From: an uncultured Phycisphaerales bacterium
Lineage (GTDB): Bacteria > Planctomycetota > Phycisphaerae > Phycisphaerales > SM1A02
DNA length: 64,000 bases
Reading direction: 5' to 3'
Assembly (NCBI GenBank): GCA_949373145.1
Contig: CASICI010000002.1
Location: 1 to 64,000, forward strand
Made by a program: the position numbers and the translations under genes. Within the stretch, counting starts at the first letter, position 1. Each line of letters starts with the position of its first letter. Positions 37,473-45,236 of this stretch are shown one piece after another. Below the pieces are notes generated by a model. That model saw only the letters and a program-made list of their open reading frames with translations. It ran no database searches and had not been told where the DNA came from.

Positions 37473-38867
37473 ATGGACGACATCGTCGATTCCTTCATCA
37501 TCGAGGATGAACTCCCGGAGCCCAGACGCCGACGTCCTGCGACGGCATCAGGCTCCGGCGACGATGGTGGTTCGAAGGTGGTTTCCGCCGGCCTGCCGGA
37601 TCCCGATTTTTTCTCCTGTTGTTCGATTCTCATCCCCTGCAACCTTCCCGTGCATGCCAGTCTCTGGCTGGGGCAGTATGCGAATCTGCTGGCGCGTGTG
37701 GAAGGCCCGCTTGCGCTCGTCCGTCTCTCCGGAAACAGTTGTGAGACGGAAGTCTTCGGTGACGACATCACGCTGCCGACGCTGGCCGACACTGAGGGCG
37801 ATTCACTCTTCGCCCTGATGTCCTGGTTGTCGTCCACGGTCAAGCGTGTGCTGATCGTTCCGTCACCCATCGATCGAGATGTCGACCTGCTCGCAACCGG
37901 TCTGCCACTGCAGCTTGTCAGCGGTACCGATTCAACTGCCCTGGTCGGGGCCTATCAACGAGCCAAGGGGCTGTGCATGGCGGCTCCCAGCCTGCATCAG
38001 CTTTCGCCGACCATTGGATTGGTCATGGTTGGTGCCCAGGCGCCCATTGGTCAGAAAGCCTCCGCCAAGATCGTGGACTGTGCCAGCCGATTCCTCCAGG
38101 CCGAGATCACTCTCGACGCCAACGTGGATCGCATGGACGTGCTGGGGCCTCGGCACTCGATCTCGATCAATCGTGACTCCGCCTACGGGATCGGAGACCT
38201 GATCGCCGCGATCCACCGCAGTGCCAGCATGCCCGAAGAGGCCACGATCGAGGCACCCACCTACCTCGAAGACGAGGTCCTGCAGGTGATCGATCGTGAG
38301 GAATACGCACAGCTTGAATCGGTCTTCGATCGGGCCGGCGCCGAGGCCGATGCCGAGCGCGAGGTCGAGGGCTCGATCGATGAGCCCGCGAACGACACCC
38401 TCGAGCCGACGACTCCGGTCACCGAGCATGTTCCTGAGGACGAGTACACCCTCGACGAACGGTTGCGTCCTCGGGACGAATTCGGCGTCCCCAGCGACCT
38501 GCTCGCCTTTCTGCCCGATCTGAGGCCCATTCCGATCCACGATTTCGAAAACATGATCGTGCCCGGAGTCGCCTACGGTGTCGACGCCCAGCAGCGTCTG
38601 CACCTGGTCTGCCTCGGAGGCGACGTCACGAAACTCTCCGTCGCCGAACACCTCATCTCATCGAGGGCGAACCGCTCGATGCTCAACGCAGCTCTGGACC
38701 AAAAAGGACTCGGTCGTCTGGCCCCGTTTTCCGACAACGGCCTGCAGCGTCATGCGCTGCTTCCAGAAGCCGATGCGTCAAAGGCCGGACTGCTGCACCG
38801 TGGGAAGTACAATGTCCATCTCCTGATCGAGTCCGAGTCAGGCATGCGTCGGGTGAACCTCGACTGA
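37473..38867 (+). CDS. conserved partner of the ParA-CBM protein, MinD/FlhG-like without Walker A
   Basis: The 464-residue protein has no close domain by motif, but the part from about residue 130 to 250 reads like the second half of a MinD/FlhG-type ATPase: GTDSTALVGAYQRAKGL matches the T-x-x-S-x-x-D-A-Y-x-x-x-K element, SPTIGLVMVGAQAPIGQKA matches the strand with the Asn-type turn, then ASRFLQAEITL and a DVLGPRHSI end. No Walker A Lys loop exists upstream, so it should not hydrolyse ATP. The middle is acidic and disordered (about 280-330). The C-terminal third (PIPIHDFENMIVPGVAYGVD, LHLVCLGGDVTKL) is a distinct folded domain of unknown type. It follows the ParA-CBM gene by 14 bases and ends next to the convergent dipeptidase gene. 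Confidence 0.55.
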   Translation: MDDIVDSFIIEDELPEPRRRRPATASGSGDDGGSKVVSAGLPDPDFFSCCSILIPCNLPVHASLWLGQYANLLARVEGPLALVRLSGNSCETEVFGDDITLPTLADTEGDSLFALMSWLSSTVKRVLIVPSPIDRDVDLLATGLPLQLVSGTDSTALVGAYQRAKGLCMAAPSLHQLSPTIGLVMVGAQAPIGQKASAKIVDCASRFLQAEITLDANVDRMDVLGPRHSISINRDSAYGIGDLIAAIHRSASMPEEATIEAPTYLEDEVLQVIDREEYAQLESVFDRAGAEADAEREVEGSIDEPANDTLEPTTPVTEHVPEDEYTLDERLRPRDEFGVPSDLLAFLPDLRPIPIHDFENMIVPGVAYGVDAQQRLHLVCLGGDVTKLSVAEHLISSRANRSMLNAALDQKGLGRLAPFSDNGLQRHALLPEADASKAGLLHRGKYNVHLLIESESGMRRVNLD

Positions 38868-38873
38868 GCCGCG

Positions 38874-39899
38874 TCACACGTCGAACGCCGGCACACGATC
38901 GAGAAACGAACGCCACGCGCCCCACCTGAACGCGGTGCGTTCCTCCAGTGTCCAGCCCGCCTGTGAAAGAGCTTCGAGAATCCGGTCGTAGCGGTCCGGT
39001 GATTCGATGCCCAGCGGAAGTTCATCGGGTCCGAAGCCACCATCCGCATCGCTTCCCAGACCGATGTTGGTCCGGCCGAATGATTCCGCGAGCGCCTCCG
39101 CATGCGCGACGACGTCTTCGAGCGTCGCCCTTCGATTCGCGGCGAGAAAACGTCCGAAGAGGTTGATCCCGGCGACGCCCCGTCGCGCGGCGATCTCATC
39201 GGCGTGATCCTTGCGGAGATGTCGGATCGAATACTTGTTTTCCGGCATCAATCTTCGCACGTTGGAGTGCGTCGAAGCGACGGGTCCCGTCGAGACTGAA
39301 AGCAGGTCGTCGACCGACTCATCCGAGAGATGTGAGACATCATGCGCCACCCCGAGTGCGTCCAGTGCCTGAACGAAGGCACGTCCCTCCGCGGTCAATC
39401 CACCGGGTCTGCCGTTTCCCCCGCTGTATCTCGAGCCATGCGACCATGACATCCCGACCATTCGAAGCCCTCGCCGGGCCCACTCGGTCGCTTCCTCCGG
39501 TGTTCTGATCGGGTCGGCGCATTCCATGAGCAGGACGATGGTGGGAGGGCCTTCGGCGGTTTCCGCCAGAACGAGATCCTCTCGTGTTCTCGCGATCCGT
39601 ATCCAACCGCGTGCTTCCCAGTCTTCGTAAAGCTCCAGCTGCCGCATGCCTGCCCGGTGTGCACCATCGCGATCGTCATGGTCTCGATAGCCCCAGGGTT
39701 CATGGGCTTCCTCGCCGGGGGCGGTGAAGATGGTCCCGAAACACAGACGGACCCGCCCGCGCTCCAGCGCCGGGCGGGTGATCGCGAATCGACTGGTGTC
39801 GGCTTCGTTCTCGAGGTTCGGGGCCTCCGGCGACCGTTCCAGAGCCATGTAGGCAAGGTCCAGATGCGCATCGAGCCAGAAATCAGAGGGGGTGGTCAT
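38874..39899 (-). CDS. membrane dipeptidase (M19, renal-dipeptidase family)
   Basis: The 341-residue protein has the M19 pattern: DAHLDLAYMAL at the N-terminus (the HxD of the first metal), LLMECADPI with the bridging Glu, DVSHLSDESVDDLL, and STHSNVRRLM with the third-site His. GLGSDADGGFG lies near the end. Enzymes of this family cleave dipeptides, some with D-residues, and some open beta-lactams; the exact substrate is not visible. There is no signal peptide or anchor, so it is probably cytoplasmic, unlike the mammalian form. The start ATG at 39899 was chosen because the 100 residues upstream in frame look non-coding. It ends six bases from the partner gene of ParA on the other strand. Confidence 0.85.
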   Translation of the reverse strand: MTTPSDFWLDAHLDLAYMALERSPEAPNLENEADTSRFAITRPALERGRVRLCFGTIFTAPGEEAHEPWGYRDHDDRDGAHRAGMRQLELYEDWEARGWIRIARTREDLVLAETAEGPPTIVLLMECADPIRTPEEATEWARRGLRMVGMSWSHGSRYSGGNGRPGGLTAEGRAFVQALDALGVAHDVSHLSDESVDDLLSVSTGPVASTHSNVRRLMPENKYSIRHLRKDHADEIAARRGVAGINLFGRFLAANRRATLEDVVAHAEALAESFGRTNIGLGSDADGGFGPDELPLGIESPDRYDRILEALSQAGWTLEERTAFRWGAWRSFLDRVPAFDV

Positions 39900-39969
39900 G
39901 GTTCGTTCTCCTGAAGCTTTGCTGAGACGGTCGTGGAGCGTTCGGGCTTGAGTGGGTATCCTCTCAGGG

Positions 39970-40443
39970 ATGTCCGATCTCTGCCCAACTTCGATGCCAC
40001 CTCGCCGGTCCCTCGGCGATGGGGTCACCTCACGACGATGGGTCGGCGTTCTGGTGGCCTGTCTCAGTGGAGGCCTCTTGTTGGTGGCCGCCTGGCTCGA
40101 TCCTTCGCCCAACGGACATGGAACCCACACCCAGCTTGGGATGATGCCCTGTGGCTGGGTGATGCATGCCGGCATTCCCTGTCCCAGCTGTGGGATGACC
40201 ACCGCGTTCGCTCATGCCGCGGACGGCGACATGCTCGGCTCGCTGCGAGCACAGCCCGCTGGTGCGGTGCTTGCGTTCTTCACGGCCTGCGTCCTGGTCA
40301 TCTCGATCTGGCAGGCCATCAGTGGAGCACGGCTCGGAGGCTTCTGGATGGACCATCTGGGGAAGTGGTTCTTCATCACCTTCGGCGTGATCGTGATCAT
40401 GGCCTGGGTCTACAAGATTCTTGAAATGAAGGAGATGCTCTGA
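39970..40443 (+). CDS. DUF2752 membrane protein
   Basis: The 157-residue protein has two to three membrane segments (VGVLVACLSGGLLLVAAWL, GAVLAFFTACVLVISIW, WFFITFGVIVIMAWVY) and the DUF2752 core IPCPSCGMTTAFAHAADGDMLGSLRAQPAG, with a Cys-Pro-Ser-Cys motif. The role of the family is unknown; the paired cysteines may bind metal or react with thiols. An in-frame GTG at 39952 would add six residues. Its stop overlaps the next start (TGATG), so it opens a four-gene unit with two lipoproteins and a glycosyltransferase-like gene. The DUF2752 assignment rests on the core motif. Confidence 0.75.
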   Translation: MSDLCPTSMPPRRSLGDGVTSRRWVGVLVACLSGGLLLVAAWLDPSPNGHGTHTQLGMMPCGWVMHAGIPCPSCGMTTAFAHAADGDMLGSLRAQPAGAVLAFFTACVLVISIWQAISGARLGGFWMDHLGKWFFITFGVIVIMAWVYKILEMKEML

Positions 40444-41117
40444 TGCCATTCATGCGAACCCTCCGCACGTCCATGCTGCTCGGTCTGGCGCTTGTTGCCG
40501 TGCTCTTTCAACAAGGATGTTTCGTCGCTCAGTTGGCCGGTGCCATCGGTCAGAACATCGAGCGGTACAAGAAGATCGAGGTCCTGGCCGAATACGACGG
40601 CCTCATCGACAAGACCTGTGCGGTGGTGGTGCAATGCGAGCCGTCGATCCTCTACGAGAATGGCACCGTCTACGGCACGATCGCGATGAACGTCTCCAAG
40701 CGACTTCAGGAGAACGTCGAGGGGATCAAGGTCCTGGACTTCCGCCAGGTCATGCAGTGGCAGTACCAGACACCCAGCTGGTCGATGCTTTCCTACGGCG
40801 AGATGGCCGAGGAGCTCGGCGTCGAGCGAGTGGTCTTCATCGAGCTCTACGAGTTCAGGCTTCATCCCGAGGGCAACAGCTACCTCTGGGACGGCGCCTG
40901 TGCCGCGACCCTGGGCGTGATCGAAGAGGACGGCTGGGATCCCGACACCTTCGCGAAGACATGGGAGATCGGGGTCAAGTTCCCCGACATCCAGGGGGTA
41001 GGTCGTGAGAGTGCCAACGCATCGCAGATTCAGATGGGCCTGATGGCCAAATTCGTCGACGAGACCTCCTGGGTCTTCTACCGCCATATCGAGGACAAGT
41101 ATCCAGATGCGATCTGA
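40443..41117 (+). CDS. lipoprotein of unknown function
   Basis: The 224-residue protein has a lipoprotein signal (LLGLALVAVLFQQGC) with the lipobox Cys near residue 26, so it should be attached to a membrane after processing. The mature part includes KKIEVLAEYDGLIDKTCAVVVQCE, IAMNVSKRLQENVEGIKVLDF and ELGVERVVFIELYEF, a layout of alternating strands and helices. It resembles the small lipoproteins of planctomycete envelope operons, but I know no named family. The start overlaps the DUF2752 stop (one base). The next lipoprotein gene starts inside its end (11 bases of overlap), a sign of coupled translation. Confidence 0.65.
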   Translation: MPFMRTLRTSMLLGLALVAVLFQQGCFVAQLAGAIGQNIERYKKIEVLAEYDGLIDKTCAVVVQCEPSILYENGTVYGTIAMNVSKRLQENVEGIKVLDFRQVMQWQYQTPSWSMLSYGEMAEELGVERVVFIELYEFRLHPEGNSYLWDGACAATLGVIEEDGWDPDTFAKTWEIGVKFPDIQGVGRESANASQIQMGLMAKFVDETSWVFYRHIEDKYPDAI

Positions 41118-41799
41118 TCAAACCCGTCATTGTCTCGTCCGTTCATGCCTTCTCGGCCTGCTCTCCTGCGTGGTCCTGACGGTTGTCTCCGGCTGCAACA
41201 TCCTGGTGCCGGTCACCTACGCGGTGCAGGGAACCGGTCAGAATCCAGCCGAACATGAATTGGATCCCATCAAGACGCTCGTCTTCGTCGACGACCTCAA
41301 CAGCGTGCTGCCTCGAACCGTGCTTCGGGTCCGCCTCGCGGAGAGCATCTCCGAGGAACTGATGCGGCTGGACCTGGTGCCCACGACGGTCAACCCCTCG
41401 GATGTGATGGCGCTTGTGCGATCGCGCGAACGAAACAGCAGTCGCAGCTCCATGAGCTCGATCGCCGAGGATGCCGGCGTTTCACAGATGCTCTACATCA
41501 AGGTCGAATCCTTTTCCGGACTCGTTCGTTCCACCGAGTTGCGCCCGACGGCCAGCATTGGAATCCGAGTCATGCATTTCGACAAGGGTGGGCGGGTCTA
41601 TCCTCCGACCGAAATGAATTCGACCGGAAGCCGTTCGGTCGACGTGAGTCTTCGTGAGATCGATCCCTCCAAGTTGCGCAGTGCCTCCGACCGCCGACGC
41701 GTGGAGCAGCAGTTGATCTCCAAGCTCGCCTATGAAACCTGCAAGCTCTTCCGTGAACACGAGGCACGGGAACTCGGAGAGAACCTTGGAATCAAGTGA
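41107..41799 (+). CDS. second lipoprotein of the operon
   Basis: The 230-residue protein has the signal CLLGLLSCVVLTVVSGC with the lipobox Cys near residue 30. The mature part shares its plan with the gene before: a conserved strand pair (IKTLVFVDDLNSVLPRTVLR), a helix with EELMRLDLV, and a VSQMLYIKVESFSG strand. The two may be paralogues, as both have a VRLAESISEELM/VSKRLQEN-type helix after the first strand, but the identity is low by eye. No catalytic motif. It overlaps its neighbours on both sides (11 and 14 bases). A paired envelope role with the first lipoprotein is a reasonable inference. Confidence 0.65.
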   Translation: MRSDQTRHCLVRSCLLGLLSCVVLTVVSGCNILVPVTYAVQGTGQNPAEHELDPIKTLVFVDDLNSVLPRTVLRVRLAESISEELMRLDLVPTTVNPSDVMALVRSRERNSSRSSMSSIAEDAGVSQMLYIKVESFSGLVRSTELRPTASIGIRVMHFDKGGRVYPPTEMNSTGSRSVDVSLREIDPSKLRSASDRRRVEQQLISKLAYETCKLFREHEARELGENLGIK

Positions 41800-42829
41800 T
41801 GGCTCCGATCGTTCACCGCTGCTGCACGTCCTCGAGGGTGATGCCCGACCGGGACGCATCCGTCGCGTGGAACTGGTCAGACGAATCGCCGGCGATCGGG
41901 CCCTGGTGCTGGGATCGCTCGATGATGAATGTCGTTGCAGTGGATTCGGTCTGAATGCGATCGGAAGCGCTCCATCTCGAACACTCGGTCGTGCGCTGTC
42001 ATCGCTTCTGACGCGAACGGCGCCGCACGGTGCCAAGGCTCGTCCTCGACCGCTGCTCTGCACCTGGGCCATCTCAACCGCCCTTCGAGTCGCTCGTGAA
42101 GCATCGCGGGTCCTCCTCGTCGCCGACGGACACGCTCCCGTGGACGCTGATCCGATTCTCATGCAGCGTCTTGATGTGATCGTACCCACCGACCGATTCA
42201 TCCCCGGCTGGAAGGCGGCTGGTGTGCACCGGGTTCGCACGCTTGCCCCGGGTGCTCTGCCTGCCGGAGCCACCGTTCGTGGGGATGCCGATGGCACCTT
42301 TCGATTGGGCATCGAACCCGACGAGGTCGCCCCCCAGGAGGATGCGATCCTGCTGGTGCATCGTGCCGGTCTGATCTATTTCACCGGTGCCGATCTGCAG
42401 ATTCGAATCAACCGGGATTCACGTCACCTCCATCCCGTGGTGGACTACGGAACCTCGATCGGGTTCGGTGAGGTGATGGAGGGGCTCGATGAATCCGAGT
42501 TTCCCGGTGAAGTGGATGTGATGTTCGTGGCGGGATGCGATCACGTGGCCACCGACGAACGTGTGCTGGATCACGCCGCTCGTGGCATCGTCATCTTCGC
42601 CTTGCGCAGTGGGCAGGCGGGGGCGTGCCCCGAATTGACGCTTGAATCACATGGCATCTCCGAGCATTCTTCGGACGCCATCAATACCGGTGCCGACACA
42701 TTGCTCGGCATTCTCGAATCGGCCGAGTCGATCGACCGAGTGCGGCATGCTGCTCGCGAGTTCGCCTCACGACGCGACGCCCGCGTCTGGGCGCACGAAC
42801 TGCTCGACATCCTTGATGTGAAGGGATGA
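41786..42829 (+). CDS. glycosyltransferase-like protein, divergent
   Basis: From the TTG at 41786 the product is 347 residues. The first half (RPLLCTWAISTALRVAREASRVLLVADGHAPV, LDVIVPTDRFIPGWKAAGVHRVRTL) and the second half (SIGFGEVMEGLDESEFPGEVDVMFVAG, then GIVIFALRSGQAG with the tail HELLDIL) have the two-Rossmann plan of GT-B glycosyltransferases. Motifs are weak, and I cannot name the sugar donor. It overlaps the second lipoprotein by 14 bases and ends the operon; an inverted repeat lies just after it. If correct, the operon may add sugars to an envelope component anchored by the lipoproteins. Confidence 0.45.
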   Translation: MESSDGSDRSPLLHVLEGDARPGRIRRVELVRRIAGDRALVLGSLDDECRCSGFGLNAIGSAPSRTLGRALSSLLTRTAPHGAKARPRPLLCTWAISTALRVAREASRVLLVADGHAPVDADPILMQRLDVIVPTDRFIPGWKAAGVHRVRTLAPGALPAGATVRGDADGTFRLGIEPDEVAPQEDAILLVHRAGLIYFTGADLQIRINRDSRHLHPVVDYGTSIGFGEVMEGLDESEFPGEVDVMFVAGCDHVATDERVLDHAARGIVIFALRSGQAGACPELTLESHGISEHSSDAINTGADTLLGILESAESIDRVRHAAREFASRRDARVWAHELLDILDVKG

Positions 42830-42838
42830 CCCTGCCCT

Positions 42839-42857
42839 GATCCGGGTGCACCGGATC
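42839..42857. terminator. inverted repeat between convergent genes
   Basis: GATCCGG and CCGGATC flank GTGCA ten bases after the glycosyltransferase-like gene and 16 bases before the end of the convergent amidohydrolase gene. No T-run on either strand, so terminator function is only suggested by position. Confidence 0.35.
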
Positions 42858-42872
42858 TCGAGGCTGGCCGCT

Positions 42873-43976
42873 TCAGTTTGAATCGAGTTTCTCGAGCAGG
42901 GTCTTCGCCGCTCCCCGATACAGATCGACGAGAAGGTCCTCCGGCAGTTGATGACAGTCGACCATCGGGGCGGCGTCAGCGGCGTACCGCTGCGGATCCA
43001 CCATGTGCAGGTCCGGGTCCACGATCGGGGACTCGAACCGACCAGTGCGCTCGAACATTCTGCGCAGGGTCGCATATCTGCTTGCATAGAGGTCGAAGGC
43101 CTGTTGCCTGTTTCCGGCCTTCGCTGCCAGTTCGTTGTCGGTGCCTTCCGTCTCGAGATGAGCGTCGATCACCACGATGTCGGATCCGAAGAACACTCGG
43201 CCCCGCCAGGTCGTGAGAAACACCCGAAGTTCGTCCGAGGGGGTCGCGCCCAGTTCACGCAGCATCCATTTGCAGGCACTGGTGTCGAGATGCAGGTTGG
43301 GATGACGTTCCAGAAGGCCGTCGAGGAATGTGAGATCTTCCGGTGAGCCGCCGAAGTGCGCGGCGATCCAGGGCCCGGTGAAGTCATCGAGCATCCGTTC
43401 CAGAGGTGTGTATTGATCTCGCTTGGTTCCGTAGCGTTCGGCATCCTGATACTTCGCCTCGAACCAGGTGTCTGGATCGGCGACGTGGGTCATGATCGCC
43501 ATCCCCAGGCTCTGGCCCAGTTCGGCTGCGGCTCGGTAGCGAGGGGAATCCAGTGCGAGGATTCCCGGAGTGCCCCATTCGCGTTCGGAGTCCCTCATCC
43601 GAGGGGCGGCGAAGAGCTTCATCAATTTCGCGCCATGGTCATGGAAACGCCTGATTCGATCCAGGAATCCCTGTCCGAAGGCATCGCTTCGATCCGGATT
43701 GGTCCAATCGGGAACGGCATTGAACCGGATGCGATCGCCCAGCACGGAGCGGACGTCTTCGACCGCTTCCAGGCGTGTCATCGAACAGACGCTTTCGACC
43801 CCGAAGAGATCCATCGCCTCGACGTAGAGTTCGGCCGCACGTCCACCTCCGATGTGGGCGTGCATGTCGATGATGGGGCAGGGGGGTGGTCCCAGCGTCT
43901 TCGCCTCCAGTGCATAGTCCACGCCAAAGCGGTTGCTGGGGCCGTGCCTGTCGATCTTTTGCTCTGTGTCACTCAT
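42873..43976 (-). CDS. amidohydrolase-2 family metal-dependent hydrolase
   Basis: The 367-residue protein has the amidohydrolase TIM-barrel pattern: PIIDMHAHIGGG (metal His-x-His at strand 1), LGMAIMTHVADPDTW (strand 5 or 6), PWIAAHFGGSPEDL (a later His) and FFGSDIVVID, with the strand-8 Asp. The group includes decarboxylases and lactone hydrolases of the COG2159 type. No signal peptide. The substrate is unknown; an aromatic acid or lactone is the usual choice. It is single, 41 bases from the flavin reductase gene on the same strand. Confidence 0.75.
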   Translation of the reverse strand: MSDTEQKIDRHGPSNRFGVDYALEAKTLGPPPCPIIDMHAHIGGGRAAELYVEAMDLFGVESVCSMTRLEAVEDVRSVLGDRIRFNAVPDWTNPDRSDAFGQGFLDRIRRFHDHGAKLMKLFAAPRMRDSEREWGTPGILALDSPRYRAAAELGQSLGMAIMTHVADPDTWFEAKYQDAERYGTKRDQYTPLERMLDDFTGPWIAAHFGGSPEDLTFLDGLLERHPNLHLDTSACKWMLRELGATPSDELRVFLTTWRGRVFFGSDIVVIDAHLETEGTDNELAAKAGNRQQAFDLYASRYATLRRMFERTGRFESPIVDPDLHMVDPQRYAADAAPMVDCHQLPEDLLVDLYRGAAKTLLEKLDSN

Positions 43977-44017
43977 GTGGCGAATGGTAGCACTCGGATC
44001 CGTGCGAGCACTCTTTT

Positions 44018-44518
44018 TCAGCCGACTCCGCTGGGGGTCATGTCCATCAGGAGTTCACTCATGCTTGATTCCTCCCGCTCGAGCTGGGCCTGGAAGCCCT
44101 CGTCCATGTGGGCCGCACGAACGGTCCCTGCATAGAGCTCGCAATCGGCATCGATGTCGATGTGTCTCGCCAGCTCGCATTCGAACCATGAGATGGAATT
44201 CGCCAGTACCGGGATGCCGCTGGGCGTGTGGTCCACCGTGATGCCCATGAAGGAATCGACCTGATCGATGATCATCTGATCCAGGCGCTTGGCATGGGCG
44301 AGTGCGATGCCGTCGACCGCTGCGACCGCGAACATTCTGCTGTCTCTGATGAGAGGACTCAGCGCCATCCCTTTGCGCACCGAGACCATCAACATGGGAG
44401 GTGTGTTGGCGCATGCCGTGACGAATTCAGCCATCACGCCGTGACTTTTATCAGTGCCTTTGGCTGTCAGAAAGAACGGATAGCCGTGCAAGTGAGCCAT
44501 CGCCTCTGGAATATTCAT
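44018..44518 (-). CDS. flavin reductase family protein
   Basis: The 166-residue protein has the split-barrel flavin-binding plan: GYPFFLTAKGTDKSHGVMAEFVTACANTPPMLMVSVRKG and the ending of the FMN-binding family. It could supply reduced flavin to a monooxygenase, or bind FMN in a redox role. No such monooxygenase is near. The ATG at 44518 has a GGAG 11 bases upstream, just outside an A/T-rich hairpin. It is followed by the amidohydrolase gene on the same strand and diverges from mraZ. Confidence 0.75.
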   Translation of the reverse strand: MNIPEAMAHLHGYPFFLTAKGTDKSHGVMAEFVTACANTPPMLMVSVRKGMALSPLIRDSRMFAVAAVDGIALAHAKRLDQMIIDQVDSFMGITVDHTPSGIPVLANSISWFECELARHIDIDADCELYAGTVRAAHMDEGFQAQLEREESSMSELLMDMTPSGVG

Positions 44519-44532
44519 GTCTTGTCTTTCTC

Positions 44533-44559
44533 CTTGAAAAAAAGGGTCTCTTTTTCAAG
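44533..44559 (-). promoter_or_regulatory. A/T-rich hairpin at the flavin reductase ribosome binding site
   Basis: On the minus strand CTTGAAAAA pairs with TTTTTCAAG across a 9-base loop. The 3' arm ends in CAAG, which runs into GGAG, the ribosome binding site of the flavin reductase gene. A weak, mostly A-U stem touching the binding site is the design of an RNA thermometer; this reading is inference. Confidence 0.35.
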
Positions 44560-44675
44560 TGCTTCTGATTTTCAATAAATGAGAGTCGTGTTTTTACAAG
44601 AGTCTGCCAATGAGTGGCTTACATCTACTCCAGTTGAGCACGGGAGTTCAAAAAAGCGACCCTTGGTAAAAATAA

Positions 44676-44721
44676 TGGGGTAATAGTGGGGCGAAATGTT
44701 GAATGGTGGGGTGATGTGGGG
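44676..44721 (+). promoter_or_regulatory. MraZ operator: four TGGGG repeats
   Basis: TGGGG occurs at 44676, 44687, 44707 and 44717, that is with steps of 11, 20 and 10 bases, so all four face the same side of the helix with one place skipped. MraZ rings are known to bind TGGG-type repeats spaced by a helical turn just upstream of mraZ and to repress it. The two last repeats lie inside the spacer of the promoter below. Confidence 0.75.
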
Positions 44722-44727
44722 TATTCT
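44699..44727 (+). promoter_or_regulatory. mraZ promoter, sigma-70 type
   Basis: TTGAAT at 44699-44704 and TATTCT at 44722-44727 are separated by exactly 17 bases, a near-consensus vegetative promoter, 36 bases upstream of the mraZ start codon. Two of the four TGGGG boxes are in the spacer, so bound MraZ would block the polymerase. Confidence 0.7.
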
Positions 44728-44762
44728 CCAAGCGTTCCCGGACCTTAGAAAGGTAATGATGC

Positions 44763-45236
44763 GTGCTCTTCCTCGGCGAATACGACTACACGATCGACGC
44801 AAAGCAGCGGCTGGCCATTCCAGCCGAGGTGCGCGATGTGTTGAATCCCGAGATTCACGGTGCAGCCTTCATTGCAGCCCCCGGGGGCAATGGGTCACTC
44901 TGGCTCTGGCCGGAGAAGACCTTCGAACGACTCTCGACCGAATTCGACAGCTCGTTGCTTGGAGACGATCAGCTGGACGACTTCGAGCGGCTCATGTTCT
45001 CGCAGGCGGCTCGAGTCCCTCTCGATTCCGCGGGACGTGTGCGGCTTCCGGCCCGTCTGCTCACGCAGTACGGCCTCAAGGATTCGATCAAGGTGCTTGG
45101 CGTCAGAGATCACCTGGAACTGGTGGACCCTGTCGAATGGGAAGCCGAACGCAAGCGGCTCGAACCAGCCAAGCAGGAAATGATCAAGAGTGCGCGGCGG
45201 ACAATGGCCGACCGACGCAGAAAGTTGGACCAATGA
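44763..45236 (+). CDS. mraZ: transcriptional regulator MraZ
   Basis: MraZ is a ring-forming DNA-binding regulator of the cell-division and wall cluster, with two AbrB-like halves. The 157-residue product starts FLGEYDYTIDAKQRLAIPAEVR and the second half has SAGRVRLPARLLTQYGL, both conserved cores. The start is GTG at 44763. Promoter and operator upstream show autorepression. Normally rsmH (mraW), ftsL and ftsI follow directly; here the region after mraZ has no such gene, so this mraZ is outside the dcw cluster. A short frame of 87 codons overlaps its stop (ATGA at 45233) but encodes nothing recognisable. Confidence 0.95.
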   Translation: MLFLGEYDYTIDAKQRLAIPAEVRDVLNPEIHGAAFIAAPGGNGSLWLWPEKTFERLSTEFDSSLLGDDQLDDFERLMFSQAARVPLDSAGRVRLPARLLTQYGLKDSIKVLGVRDHLELVDPVEWEAERKRLEPAKQEMIKSARRTMADRRRKLDQ

